Origin: Erysipelotrichaceae bacterium
GTDB taxonomy: Bacteria; Bacillota_I; Bacilli_A; Erysipelotrichales; Erysipelotrichaceae
Length of the DNA: 6,064 nucleotides
Assembly (NCBI GenBank): GCA_017418585.1
Contig: JAFONG010000088.1
Location: 1 to 6,064 of the forward strand
Direction of reading: 5' to 3'
Positions 1-5,764 of this stretch are shown here, in pieces; the first letter of the stretch is position 1; the number at the start of each line of letters is the position of its first letter. Under the pieces are notes generated by a model, which made no database searches, had not been told where the DNA came from, and saw only the letters and a list, made by a program, of their open reading frames with translations. Made by a program: the position numbers and the translations under genes.

Positions 1-44
1 ATCGGCACGATAAAGCCGGATCCGATAATGCCGATATTGATCAT
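1..44 (-). CDS. Gfo/Idh/MocA-family oxidoreductase, N-terminal fragment (cut by window edge)
   Basis: Only the first 14 codons are present. They read MINIGIIGSGFIVP, a Rossmann NAD(P)-binding start with GxxGxGxI spacing. This matches the N-terminus of the upstream gene (46-1029) at 13 of 14 residues, while the DNA differs at many third positions, so it is a diverged tandem paralogue rather than a fresh copy. The ATG lies one base after the TAA of that gene and has a good AGGAGG site nine bases upstream, inside the last codons of the upstream gene. The two are almost certainly co-transcribed. By family the product would be an NAD(P)-dependent sugar or cyclitol-type dehydrogenase in the cytoplasm. 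The substrate is unknown, and the rest of the gene lies outside the window. Confidence 0.85.
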   Translation of the reverse strand, partial: MINIGIIGSGFIVP

Positions 45-45
45 G

Positions 46-1029
46 TTATTTATCCTCCTGATATTTCAGACCTGCCGAAGCGATGGCCTTGTCCAGTACC
101 TTGGCTACGATCAGCGTCTGTCTGTTGTATTCTTCAGCTTTTATGTAATCCCTGTTCTTGTACATTCTGGCGAATTCTTTCAGTTCATGAGACCAGGAAC
201 TGAATTCATCCTTCTCTTTCTGCTCGAAGTGCTGCTCCCTGCCGTCGTTCATCTTCAACGTAAAATCGGCACAGCGGCTGCAGGTCGTATTGTTGCGCAG
301 ATAACCGGCATCTCCTTCGATCAGACCGTAGCATTCGCTCTTGCAGTCTTTTGCCGCAAGCAGGGTCGCCTTGAATGTTCCGTAGTCCAGGATCAGGACG
401 CCGGAAGTATCAACGCCTCTTTCGATGTTGGCGAAATACTGCACATCCTTAGGCAGGCCGAAGATACCTGTGACGTAATGGATGTTGTATACATTCAGAT
501 CCAGAAGGGCTCCGCCTGCAAGCTTCCTGTTGAAAACCGGAAGGATCTCTCCCTGCTTGAAACGGTCGTAGCGTCTGGAGTATTGCGAGAAGTTGCACAT
601 GACGATCTTGATCTCTCCCAGCTGCTTTACCAGCTTCTTCGCCTTGTGGTAATTCGGATTGTGCTGGGTGGTGATCGCTTCAAAGATGAACAGTCCGTGT
701 TTCTTCGCATAGTCGATCAGTTTCTTCGCATCCTTGTAGAAGACGGTAAACGGCTTCTCCAGGATCACGTGCTTGCCATGCTTCAAGGCCTTCATCGCAT
801 ACTCGTAATGCAGTGCATTGGGCAATGCGATGTAGATGACATCGATCTTCTCATCGCTTAAGATCTCTTCCAGATCCGTCGTATAGTAGTCGAACTCATC
901 CTTGAAGTTCAGAAGTTTCGCTTCATGTCTTCCCCAGATTGCTCTAAGATGATAGTCTCTGATCTTTTTGGAACTCTCGATGAAAACAGGAACGATGAAA
1001 CCGGATCCGACGATTCCTATGTTGATCAT
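46..1029 (-). CDS. Gfo/Idh/MocA-family NAD(P)-dependent oxidoreductase
   Basis: A 327-residue cytoplasmic protein of normal length for the family. Residues 1-120 form the Rossmann domain, with the dinucleotide-binding motif GIVGSGFI at 5-12, the IALPNALH segment at 67-74 and the family hallmark EKP at 91-93, where Lys92 is the expected catalytic lysine. The C-terminal alpha/beta domain contains GGALLDLNVYNIHY at 172-185. This corresponds to the usual D-x-G-x-Y-x-x-H active-site motif (Asp177, His184), but Asn179 replaces the common glycine. The family oxidises or reduces sugars, cyclitols and sugar derivatives with NAD(P). The specificity here cannot be read; the general look is that of the small dehydrogenases related to dihydrodiol dehydrogenase. 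The ATG at 1029 has AGGAG (1036-1040) six bases upstream and a TATAAT at 1066-1071, giving a leader of about 30 bases. It is divergent from the HAD gene at 1103 and is followed after one base by a paralogue. Confidence 0.92.
   Translation of the reverse strand: MINIGIVGSGFIVPVFIESSKKIRDYHLRAIWGRHEAKLLNFKDEFDYYTTDLEEILSDEKIDVIYIALPNALHYEYAMKALKHGKHVILEKPFTVFYKDAKKLIDYAKKHGLFIFEAITTQHNPNYHKAKKLVKQLGEIKIVMCNFSQYSRRYDRFKQGEILPVFNRKLAGGALLDLNVYNIHYVTGIFGLPKDVQYFANIERGVDTSGVLILDYGTFKATLLAAKDCKSECYGLIEGDAGYLRNNTTCSRCADFTLKMNDGREQHFEQKEKDEFSSWSHELKEFARMYKNRDYIKAEEYNRQTLIVAKVLDKAIASAGLKYQEDK
54..59 (-). promoter_or_regulatory. Ribosome binding site of the second oxidoreductase gene, inside the first gene
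   Basis: AGGAGG reads on the minus strand nine bases before the ATG at 44. It lies within the last codons (Gln-Glu-Asp-Lys) of the upstream oxidoreductase. The one-base gap between stop and start, with the Shine-Dalgarno sequence inside the preceding gene, points to translational coupling of the two paralogues. Confidence 0.85.
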
Positions 1030-1065
1030 ATGCTTCTCCTCTCCCGATATCTCTTGTCTGATTTC

Positions 1066-1094
1066 ATTATACTATAGGATACGGATGGTATAAT
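1066..1094. promoter_or_regulatory. Near-symmetric bidirectional promoter (two facing TATAAT boxes)
   Basis: ATTATAC at 1066-1072 and GTATAAT at 1088-1094 form a perfect inverted repeat around 15 bases. On the plus strand TATAAT (1089-1094) is preceded by TG at 1086-1087, a full extended -10, and would start RNA near 1100-1102, just before the HAD gene. On the minus strand TATAAT (1071-1066) would start RNA near 1060-1058, giving the oxidoreductase a leader of about 30 bases with its AGGAG site. Each -10 box sits where the other promoter's -35 element belongs (TTATAC, 16 bases, TATAAT on both strands), so neither has a good -35. Polymerase binding on the two strands should be mutually exclusive. 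The repeat could also be an operator. Confidence 0.75.
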
Positions 1095-1102
1095 ATTTCT
1101 GT

Positions 1103-1912
1103 ATGCAAGAGAAAACGAATCATGAAATGCCTGAAGTACGGATCAAAGCGGTCTTTCTCGACTTTGACGGAACGGTCTATTCGCATGTAACGGAAGGCAT
1201 TCCCGGATCGACGATAGAAGCGATCAGGAAGCTGAAGGAAAAAGGGATACTGGTGTTTCTCTGTTCCGGGAGAGCGCTTCCGGAGATGGATGATTTTGAT
1301 ATCAGCGAACTGGATCCTGACGGAATGATTCTGACCAACGGCCTGATGGCTGTCGATAGAGAGAAACAGATCATCTATGATCTGCCTTGCGAAGGGAAAC
1401 TGAAAGAGAGACTGATCAGGATATTCAACGAGAAGAAGATCCCTGTCTACTTCTCTACCTTGGATCAGATGTTTATCAACTTCGTCAGTGACATCGTCCA
1501 TCACGTACAGGACGCGGTATCTTCCGGGATACCCCCCGTCAAGGAATACGAAGGCGAGACTTTCTATATGGCTTCCGCTTTCATAGACAATGAAGAAAGC
1601 TATCATGAGATGATGTCGCTGAAGGATATTGCGGAGATCACCTACTGGCACGAAGGAGCCGTGGATATCGTACCAAAGGGCATATCGAAACCGCATGGAA
1701 TCGATAGAGTGCTGAAGAAGTATTCAATTCCGTTAGAGGCTTCTCTGGCCATCGGAGACGGGGAAAACGATGCGGACATGCTGAGACACTGCGCAATCGG
1801 AATCGCCATGGGAAACAGCTGTAAAGAGGCCAAGGAAGCAGCCGACTATGTCACGGAAGACATCGATGCAAACGGCATCTGGCTGGCATTGAAACACTAT
1901 GAAATCATTTAA
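1103..1912 (+). CDS. HAD-superfamily (Cof-type, subclass IIB) phosphatase
   Basis: A 269-residue cytoplasmic hydrolase with all four HAD motifs. Motif I is DFDGT at 20-24, with nucleophile Asp20 and acid/base Asp22. Motif II is LCSGR at 53-57 with Ser55. Motif III is Lys196 in the SKPHGI segment. Motif IV is GDGENDADM at 218-226, with Asp219 and Asp223 binding Mg2+. The C2-type cap lies at about residues 85-190. Cof-type proteins dephosphorylate sugar phosphates and other small phosphometabolites, often broadly, so the substrate is not predictable. The ATG at 1103 has no Shine-Dalgarno sequence and lies eight bases after an extended -10 box, suggesting leaderless translation. Met9 (ATG at 1127) is an alternative start, also with no clear site, and would leave the HAD fold intact. 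The gene is first in an operon with the ceramidase-like gene, 11 bases between stop and start. Confidence 0.93.
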   Translation: MQEKTNHEMPEVRIKAVFLDFDGTVYSHVTEGIPGSTIEAIRKLKEKGILVFLCSGRALPEMDDFDISELDPDGMILTNGLMAVDREKQIIYDLPCEGKLKERLIRIFNEKKIPVYFSTLDQMFINFVSDIVHHVQDAVSSGIPPVKEYEGETFYMASAFIDNEESYHEMMSLKDIAEITYWHEGAVDIVPKGISKPHGIDRVLKKYSIPLEASLAIGDGENDADMLRHCAIGIAMGNSCKEAKEAADYVTEDIDANGIWLALKHYEII

Positions 1913-1916
1913 GGAG
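1911..1916 (+). promoter_or_regulatory. Ribosome binding site overlapping the HAD stop codon
   Basis: AAGGAG shares its first two bases with the TAA stop (1910-1912) of the HAD gene and lies seven bases before the ATG at 1924. It fixes the start of the ceramidase-like gene and suggests that translation of the two genes is coupled. Confidence 0.85.
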
Positions 1917-1923
1917 ATGGACA

Positions 1924-3090
1924 ATGAAGTATTCATTCAGGAAAATCAGTATTGAATCGCCTTTTCCAACCAGGCAATGCGGTCATTCCTGTCAGACGGA
2001 AAAGCTGTTTACCTATCATGATCCTTTGTATGCCAGAGTCACGGCATTTCAGGACGAAGAAAACTGGATCATCCACTATTCCATGGACCTGCTGGCGTTC
2101 GATCTGAAACACCGCAACGAACTGGAAAAACAGCTGAAAGAATTCTATCAGAACGAAAGGATCCATGTGCTGACCAGTACAACGCATACGCATTATGCCA
2201 ACGACGTCAGGGATCCGGAATATGTCGATTATCTGATGAAAGTTCTTTATGAACAGACGGTCACGATGGAGTATGAAGAGATCGGCGATGTTACGGCTTC
2301 CTTCCAGAAGATCCATTCGACTGCCGTTGGCAAGTCCAGAATCTCCGGTTATGAACTGAACAACGAATACCTGTCGCTGATCCGTTTCTATAAAGGACAG
2401 GACAACTTTCTGAGTATCGTCTACTACAACTGTCATCCGACAATACTGAAAGCCGATACGCCTTACTTCTCCAGCGAATATCCGGGCTATGTCCTGAAGA
2501 AACTGGAAGACAGCCATCCGCATACCGACTTTAGCTTCCTGCAGGGTGCGGCGGGCGATATTTCATCGCGCTTCGTGAGAGACGGACAGGACTATGAAGC
2601 GGTGTCAAAGCTGGGGGATGCCCTCTATGGACAGATCCAGGATCTTTATCAGGAAAACGCAGAAAGAGTTCCATTAAAGATCGGCTACAAGGCTGTCCCA
2701 ATCGAATACAGACATGAATTTACCCCGATCGATCTTTCCAGGATCAGAAGCGATCTGAGTGAAAGAGAAATGGAAACGATCAGACTGGGGCAGATCGAAA
2801 GAGCGAAGCTGGAACAGTCCAGCAATATGATCTTCGGTAAGCTGATTGAAGAAGCGCTGATCGTCGCTCTGGATCTGGGATGTGTCAGGCTAGTCTTCTT
2901 CCCGAACGAGATCTTCTCCTGGTATATGAACTTCCTGAAGGAAGGCAACGAACTCCTGGTGAGCTATTCCAACGGATACGGGCCTTATGTCCTGCCGCCC
3001 GATTTCGAATACATCACCTACGAGATGTTTACCGATACGCTGACCAGAGAAACAAAGGAGAAACTGATCGACATCCTGAAAACAATTTAA
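1924..3090 (+). CDS. Neutral/alkaline ceramidase-superfamily hydrolase, short cytoplasmic form
   Basis: A 388-residue protein with the motif order of the neutral/alkaline non-lysosomal ceramidase N-terminal catalytic domain. HYSMDLLAF at 51-59 matches the early strand. STTHTHYA at 85-92 carries His88 and His90, and NCHPTIL at 169-175 carries His171; His88/90 and His171 fit the zinc-ligand positions. SSEYPGY lies at 183-189. QGAAGDIS at 207-214 matches the family's GDxS segment, so Ser214 corresponds to the serine essential in characterised ceramidases. FPNEIF with Glu329 and SNGYGPY with Tyr352/Tyr355 fit the later metal-site residues. There is no signal peptide and no C-terminal Ig-like domain, whereas the classical secreted enzymes are far longer (about 650 residues or more). 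The protein is therefore intracellular, and ceramide is doubtful as a substrate; another amide- or ester-bond hydrolysis is more likely. Co-transcription with a HAD phosphatase hints at a small phosphorylated or sugar-derived substrate (inference). Confidence 0.75.
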   Translation: MKYSFRKISIESPFPTRQCGHSCQTEKLFTYHDPLYARVTAFQDEENWIIHYSMDLLAFDLKHRNELEKQLKEFYQNERIHVLTSTTHTHYANDVRDPEYVDYLMKVLYEQTVTMEYEEIGDVTASFQKIHSTAVGKSRISGYELNNEYLSLIRFYKGQDNFLSIVYYNCHPTILKADTPYFSSEYPGYVLKKLEDSHPHTDFSFLQGAAGDISSRFVRDGQDYEAVSKLGDALYGQIQDLYQENAERVPLKIGYKAVPIEYRHEFTPIDLSRIRSDLSEREMETIRLGQIERAKLEQSSNMIFGKLIEEALIVALDLGCVRLVFFPNEIFSWYMNFLKEGNELLVSYSNGYGPYVLPPDFEYITYEMFTDTLTRETKEKLIDILKTI

Positions 3091-3120
3091 AAACATCCTG
3101 CGAAGGATGTTTTATTTTTT
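3090..3120 (+). terminator. Rho-independent terminator of the HAD/ceramidase-like operon, probably bidirectional
   Basis: AAAACATCCT (3090-3099) pairs perfectly with AGGATGTTTT (3104-3113) around the loop GCGA, a stable GNRA tetraloop. A U-rich tail runs to 3120. The hairpin starts on the last base of the ceramidase-like stop codon. Read on the minus strand, the same hairpin is followed by a run of five T and further T-rich sequence, so it can also end the convergent transcript of the membrane-protein gene. Confidence 0.92.
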
Positions 3121-3645
3121 CAGAAATCTATCTTTGATAGAATGAATTGCTTCCGGTATGGACGGCTGCGATTCCTTGTTCTGTTTTATTCTGATATGGT
3201 TATACTCTTTTTCATTAATCAGCGGATACAGTGTTCTGTAGGCTTTACCTGTTTCAAAGGTACTCTTGACGATCTTAGATCCGTCGTTCAGTTCGAATTC
3301 CAAAAAGTCCTGTCCGTCTTTGCTGTTTGTTCTCCAGACGGAAATATCCCCAAACGGAAGAAACAGTGCATGTTTTGCATCCGTTCCCTCATAAAACATG
3401 ATTCCCTGATCAAAGACATCCATAACTTTGTAATCCTTGACTTTTAAGAAAACGGCGGCAGCAAGAGCGATCATCAGGAATCCCAACAATCTGGAATAAA
3501 GACTGTCAGGGATCAGCAAAGCAAAACCCATGGCAGCAACTACTACAGGAGCTGTCTTCGGCTTGAACCCTATCGCCTTGATAAATCTGCCCTGCGTCTT
3601 GACTTCTTCAACAGGCAGATATTCCATTGTCTCTTTCTTTTCCAT
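3112..3645 (-). CDS. Hypothetical membrane protein with two transmembrane helices and a cytosolic C-terminal domain
   Basis: I do not recognise this 177-residue protein. Residues 1-30 are polar. Two hydrophobic segments follow at about 31-46 and 52-67, separated by a short PDSLYSR turn, which makes a helical hairpin. The remaining 110 residues are soluble and alternate short beta-type stretches with charged turns (for example FLEFELNDGSKIV), a pattern like the small PH-like domains found behind two-helix hairpins in other bacterial membrane proteins; this is a resemblance only. Lysine-rich stretches flank the helices, so both ends probably lie in the cytoplasm. The ATG at 3645 has no Shine-Dalgarno sequence and follows an extended -10 box by six bases, so it may be leaderless. 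Met7 is an alternative start with only a weak site. The gene stands alone between terminators, and its TAA lies within the hairpin of the opposing operon. Confidence 0.8.
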   Translation of the reverse strand: MEKKETMEYLPVEEVKTQGRFIKAIGFKPKTAPVVVAAMGFALLIPDSLYSRLLGFLMIALAAAVFLKVKDYKVMDVFDQGIMFYEGTDAKHALFLPFGDISVWRTNSKDGQDFLEFELNDGSKIVKSTFETGKAYRTLYPLINEKEYNHIRIKQNKESQPSIPEAIHSIKDRFLKK

Positions 3646-3651
3646 ATGTTC

Positions 3652-3660
3652 ATCATAGCA
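3652..3660 (-). promoter_or_regulatory. Extended -10 promoter of the membrane-protein gene
   Basis: On the minus strand TGCTATGAT matches TGnTAtgaT: TG at 3660-3659 and the -10 hexamer TATGAT at 3657-3652. The expected start of transcription, about seven bases on, falls at 3645, the A of the ATG. No convincing -35 element is present, because the terminator of the EIIB gene occupies that position. Confidence 0.6.
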
Positions 3661-3661
3661 T

Positions 3662-3685
3662 AAAAAAGGTCAGATGACTCTGACC
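3662..3685 (-). terminator. Rho-independent terminator of the PTS EIIB gene
   Basis: Read on the minus strand, GGTCAGA (3685-3679) pairs with TCTGACC (3674-3668) around GTCA, followed by six T (3667-3662). It lies about 24 bases after the EIIB stop codon. This isolates the EIIB transcript from the membrane-protein gene, whose promoter begins immediately after the T run. Confidence 0.92.
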
Positions 3686-3708
3686 GTTTATTTTGTTTGT
3701 ATTCCGGA

Positions 3709-4194
3709 TTACAGACCGTTCTTGGAAAGCAGATCCAGGAAGTTTTCTGTTTCGTTCATCGTCGTCAGTCTGCTGTTCAGGACACCGCCTCTCATCTCGG
3801 CGATCTTGCGGTAAACCTTCGCATCGTCTTCGGTAACGGCGATGGACTTCGTAACCATCTTGTATGTCGTGCCCTGAATCGGAGCGGCATTGCCTACATT
3901 GACTTCCTGTACTTCCAGACCGGATTCCAGGATAGCTAAAGCGTCGGAAGGGAACTTGCAGATGACGAACATTGTCTCATCCGGATGTTCTTGCGCATAT
4001 TTGATGGTTTCATCAATGCTGAATACATACACGGTATTGCCTCTGGCAGCCATCGGCAGAGCCATTTTCTGGATCGGATCGGCCGCTACTTTGTCGTTGC
4101 ATACGATGATCTTATCAGCACCGATCGAATTCATCCAGGTAACTGCGACCTGACCGTGGATCAGTCTATTATCGATTCTTAAGTGTTTAATCAT
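3709..4194 (-). CDS. PTS mannose/fructose/sorbose-family EIIB component
   Basis: A 161-residue cytoplasmic phosphocarrier of standard length. The N-terminus MIKHLRIDNRLIHGQVAVTW carries the family signature DxRLIHGQV, in which His13 is the phosphorylated residue that receives phosphate from EIIA and passes it to the incoming sugar. The C-terminal half (KVYRKIAEMRGGVLNSRL onward) also has the usual feel of the family. An in-frame ATG exists at 4215, but the start at 4194 is chosen because GGAGG lies eight bases before it and the upstream ATG falls within the -10 region. EIIB acts with membrane EIIC and EIID; none is adjacent, but the end of an EIID gene lies one gene upstream (5861-6064). It has its own promoter with a cre-like operator and its own terminator, so it can be expressed alone. 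Confidence 0.94.
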   Translation of the reverse strand: MIKHLRIDNRLIHGQVAVTWMNSIGADKIIVCNDKVAADPIQKMALPMAARGNTVYVFSIDETIKYAQEHPDETMFVICKFPSDALAILESGLEVQEVNVGNAAPIQGTTYKMVTKSIAVTEDDAKVYRKIAEMRGGVLNSRLTTMNETENFLDLLSKNGL

Positions 4195-4202
4195 GAACCA
4201 TA

Positions 4203-4207
4203 CCTCC
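4203..4207 (-). promoter_or_regulatory. Ribosome binding site that decides the EIIB start
   Basis: GGAGG on the minus strand lies eight bases before the ATG at 4194. It lies downstream of the alternative ATG at 4215 and so supports the shorter protein beginning MIKHLRID. Confidence 0.85.
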
Positions 4208-4213
4208 ACTTTC

Positions 4214-4243
4214 ATTATATTCTTAGTTAAGCGTTTACATCAA
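4214..4243 (-). promoter_or_regulatory. Promoter of the PTS EIIB gene
   Basis: On the minus strand TTGATG (4243-4238, four of six matches to TTGACA) is separated by 18 bases from a perfect TATAAT (4219-4214). Transcription should start near 4207, leaving a short leader with the GGAGG site at or very near its 5' end. The distance is tight, so the true start may be a few bases upstream. Confidence 0.7.
4226..4239 (-). promoter_or_regulatory. cre-like operator over the EIIB promoter
   Basis: TGTAAACGCTTAAC on the minus strand matches the catabolite-responsive element TGWAANCGNTNWCA at 12 of 14 positions, missing only the last two. It fills the spacer between the -35 and -10 boxes, where binding by CcpA, or by a local LacI-family regulator with the same central CG, would block polymerase. 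This predicts carbon catabolite repression of the EIIB gene. Confidence 0.65.
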
Positions 4244-4265
4244 GAGAACATGAGTCGTTTTCGCA

Positions 4266-5756
4266 TCATTCATCCTGAAGATCTATCGACAGATGAACCG
4301 TCTCAGGATCGCAGATCTTTCCATCGACACACAGTCTGACTCTCGGATCTTTGTTCAGCAGTTCGACCTGCATCTTTCCGTCTACAAACGACAGATCATA
4401 TTCACAGCCGTCTCTCTCTATCCAGAAGTCCCCATAGGAGATGTAGTCCGTTATGAGCGCTCCTTTTGATCGGGCATAATCCACCATCTGCGGATAGATT
4501 TCTTTCGCGTACAGTCCGAAATACTGCGGATGACAGAAGAAGAGAAGCGGAAGATCCTGTTTCAGCTTCTTGTCGATCAGAAGTTTGTAGGCATTGAGGA
4601 TCTGTTCACCGCTCGGCTTGTCCAGCCCCAGTTCTTCGTTTCTCAGCATCCATCTGCAGACATTGAAACCGTCGCACGGGATCTGCAAAGGGACTTCCTG
4701 TTTTCCGTCGTTCATAGGATAGTACGGATAGTCGTCTATCGCATAGCCGAAGTCCCGGCTGTGACGGAAGCCTTTGTCCTTCAGAGCTCTTCCCAGATTC
4801 TGACAGTACATGCCTCTAGGGGAAGCAAAGCTTTTTTCAAAAGGTATTCCCAGAGACTTCATCCATTCTTCATGTTCCTCGATGTCTCTGATGTTGTCTT
4901 CATAGGAATCGTGGGCATTATGCAGGGCGGCATGCGAAGCGATCAGGTTGGTTTCCGAAATCCTTCTCAGTTTTTCTTTCAGGTCAGGATCGTCTTCACA
5001 AAGCTGCTTGTTGATGTAGAACAGGAATTTCGTATCGGTCTTTTGGGATACTTCGATCAGGTCCTCGACCCCCTGAGAGAGCAGTCCGTCCCCGTCGATG
5101 CTGTAGGCGAAAACGCTTTTAACTCCATCGGGAAAATACCACAGGGAGACATAAGGATATCCTGCCTCATGCATGGCTTCCATCAGAACTGTTTTCAGGG
5201 CTCTGCCGACTTTCTGTTTGTCGACCGAAGAGATCCTTTCGTCAAAATCCAGCGCTTCACTGGTGTTTCTCAGCGTACTTCCTTCGTAAGTCAGGATCTC
5301 GCTGAGAGAAATGCCCGAATAGATGATGCTTCCTTTTCCATATGATTTATACAGATATACGGGATAGAAACCCGGACGATGCTTTCCTTTGATCGTCCTG
5401 AATTCATGAAGCGTCAGTTCCCCTTTACCCTGACCGGCAAAAACCGAAATGCCGCTGGAGATCCTTGCCCTTCCGGCATTGCAGAAACTAAGATCGATCC
5501 ATTCGATTCCCGCTTTGCAAAGATATCCCGCATCAAAATCGAAAGTCCGGCTGTCTGCTCCGCTGACAAGAGCAATACCTCCCTGCCTGACATATTCATA
5601 TGCCCATTGAGGAAACACACTTTCAAAACAGGTAACGGCTGCATCGCTTCTTTCGGCTGAAACCCTGTAGATCGTTTTTTCCTGTCTTAACAGCTGTTCA
5701 AAACCGCCGCTGTAGGGACCTCTTTCCGGTTTATAGATGGCGAAATAGGGATTCAT
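4266..5756 (-). CDS. CE4-type polysaccharide deacetylase-like protein with a GATase-like N-terminal domain
   Basis: A 496-residue protein with no signal peptide or membrane segment, so probably cytoplasmic. Residues 1-160 resemble a class-I glutamine-amidotransferase-like (ThuA/BPL_N type) fold, with GGIALVSGAD at 59-68 and GKGSIIYSGIS at 140-150; Cys43 or Cys92 would have to serve as nucleophile, and neither sits in a clear GxCxG elbow. Residues about 210-430 form a CE4-like barrel. SIDGDG at 219-224 gives Asp221/Asp223 in place of the usual TFDD. SHAALHNAH at 274-282 supplies the H-x3-H metal pair His275/His279. SPRGMY at 312-317 stands for the RPP motif, and FFCHPQ with His409 for the last motif. 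About 60 C-terminal residues look like a beta domain. Family members remove N- or O-acetyl groups from glycans. It has an AGGAGG site eight bases upstream and its own promoter, and lies between PTS EIID and EIIB genes. The substrate is unknown. Confidence 0.78.
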   Translation of the reverse strand: MNPYFAIYKPERGPYSGGFEQLLRQEKTIYRVSAERSDAAVTCFESVFPQWAYEYVRQGGIALVSGADSRTFDFDAGYLCKAGIEWIDLSFCNAGRARISSGISVFAGQGKGELTLHEFRTIKGKHRPGFYPVYLYKSYGKGSIIYSGISLSEILTYEGSTLRNTSEALDFDERISSVDKQKVGRALKTVLMEAMHEAGYPYVSLWYFPDGVKSVFAYSIDGDGLLSQGVEDLIEVSQKTDTKFLFYINKQLCEDDPDLKEKLRRISETNLIASHAALHNAHDSYEDNIRDIEEHEEWMKSLGIPFEKSFASPRGMYCQNLGRALKDKGFRHSRDFGYAIDDYPYYPMNDGKQEVPLQIPCDGFNVCRWMLRNEELGLDKPSGEQILNAYKLLIDKKLKQDLPLLFFCHPQYFGLYAKEIYPQMVDYARSKGALITDYISYGDFWIERDGCEYDLSFVDGKMQVELLNKDPRVRLCVDGKICDPETVHLSIDLQDE

Positions 5757-5764
5757 CTTGTCTT

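Noticed and set aside
28..861. Long open frame on the plus strand opposite the oxidoreductase gene
   Set aside because: It is antisense to a gene with clear family motifs, has no ribosome site or recognisable domain, and its length follows from codon bias of the gene opposite.
985..1029. CGGATCCGG repeated in the 5' ends of both oxidoreductase genes as a DNA site
   Set aside because: It encodes the conserved Gly-Ser-Gly of the Rossmann motif in both paralogues, so common descent and protein constraint explain it.
1067..1696. Open frame on the minus strand within the HAD gene
   Set aside because: It lies antisense to the conserved HAD motifs and shows no start signals or domain.
1933..2523. 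Open frame on the minus strand within the ceramidase-like gene
   Set aside because: Shadow of the real gene; no ribosome site and no recognisable motif.
3662..3690. Hairpin at 3668-3685 as an operator of the membrane-protein gene
   Set aside because: The six-T run directly after the stem on the minus strand and its place after the EIIB stop codon make it an ordinary terminator.
4195..4215. Seven extra N-terminal residues for the PTS EIIB from the ATG at 4215
   Set aside because: The GGAGG site lies downstream of this ATG, the ATG overlaps the end of the TATAAT box, and the family starts at MIKHLRID.
4530..5345. Open frame of 271 codons on the plus strand within the deacetylase-like gene
   Set aside because: Antisense to a well-supported gene with a good promoter and AGGAGG site; no supporting signals of its own.
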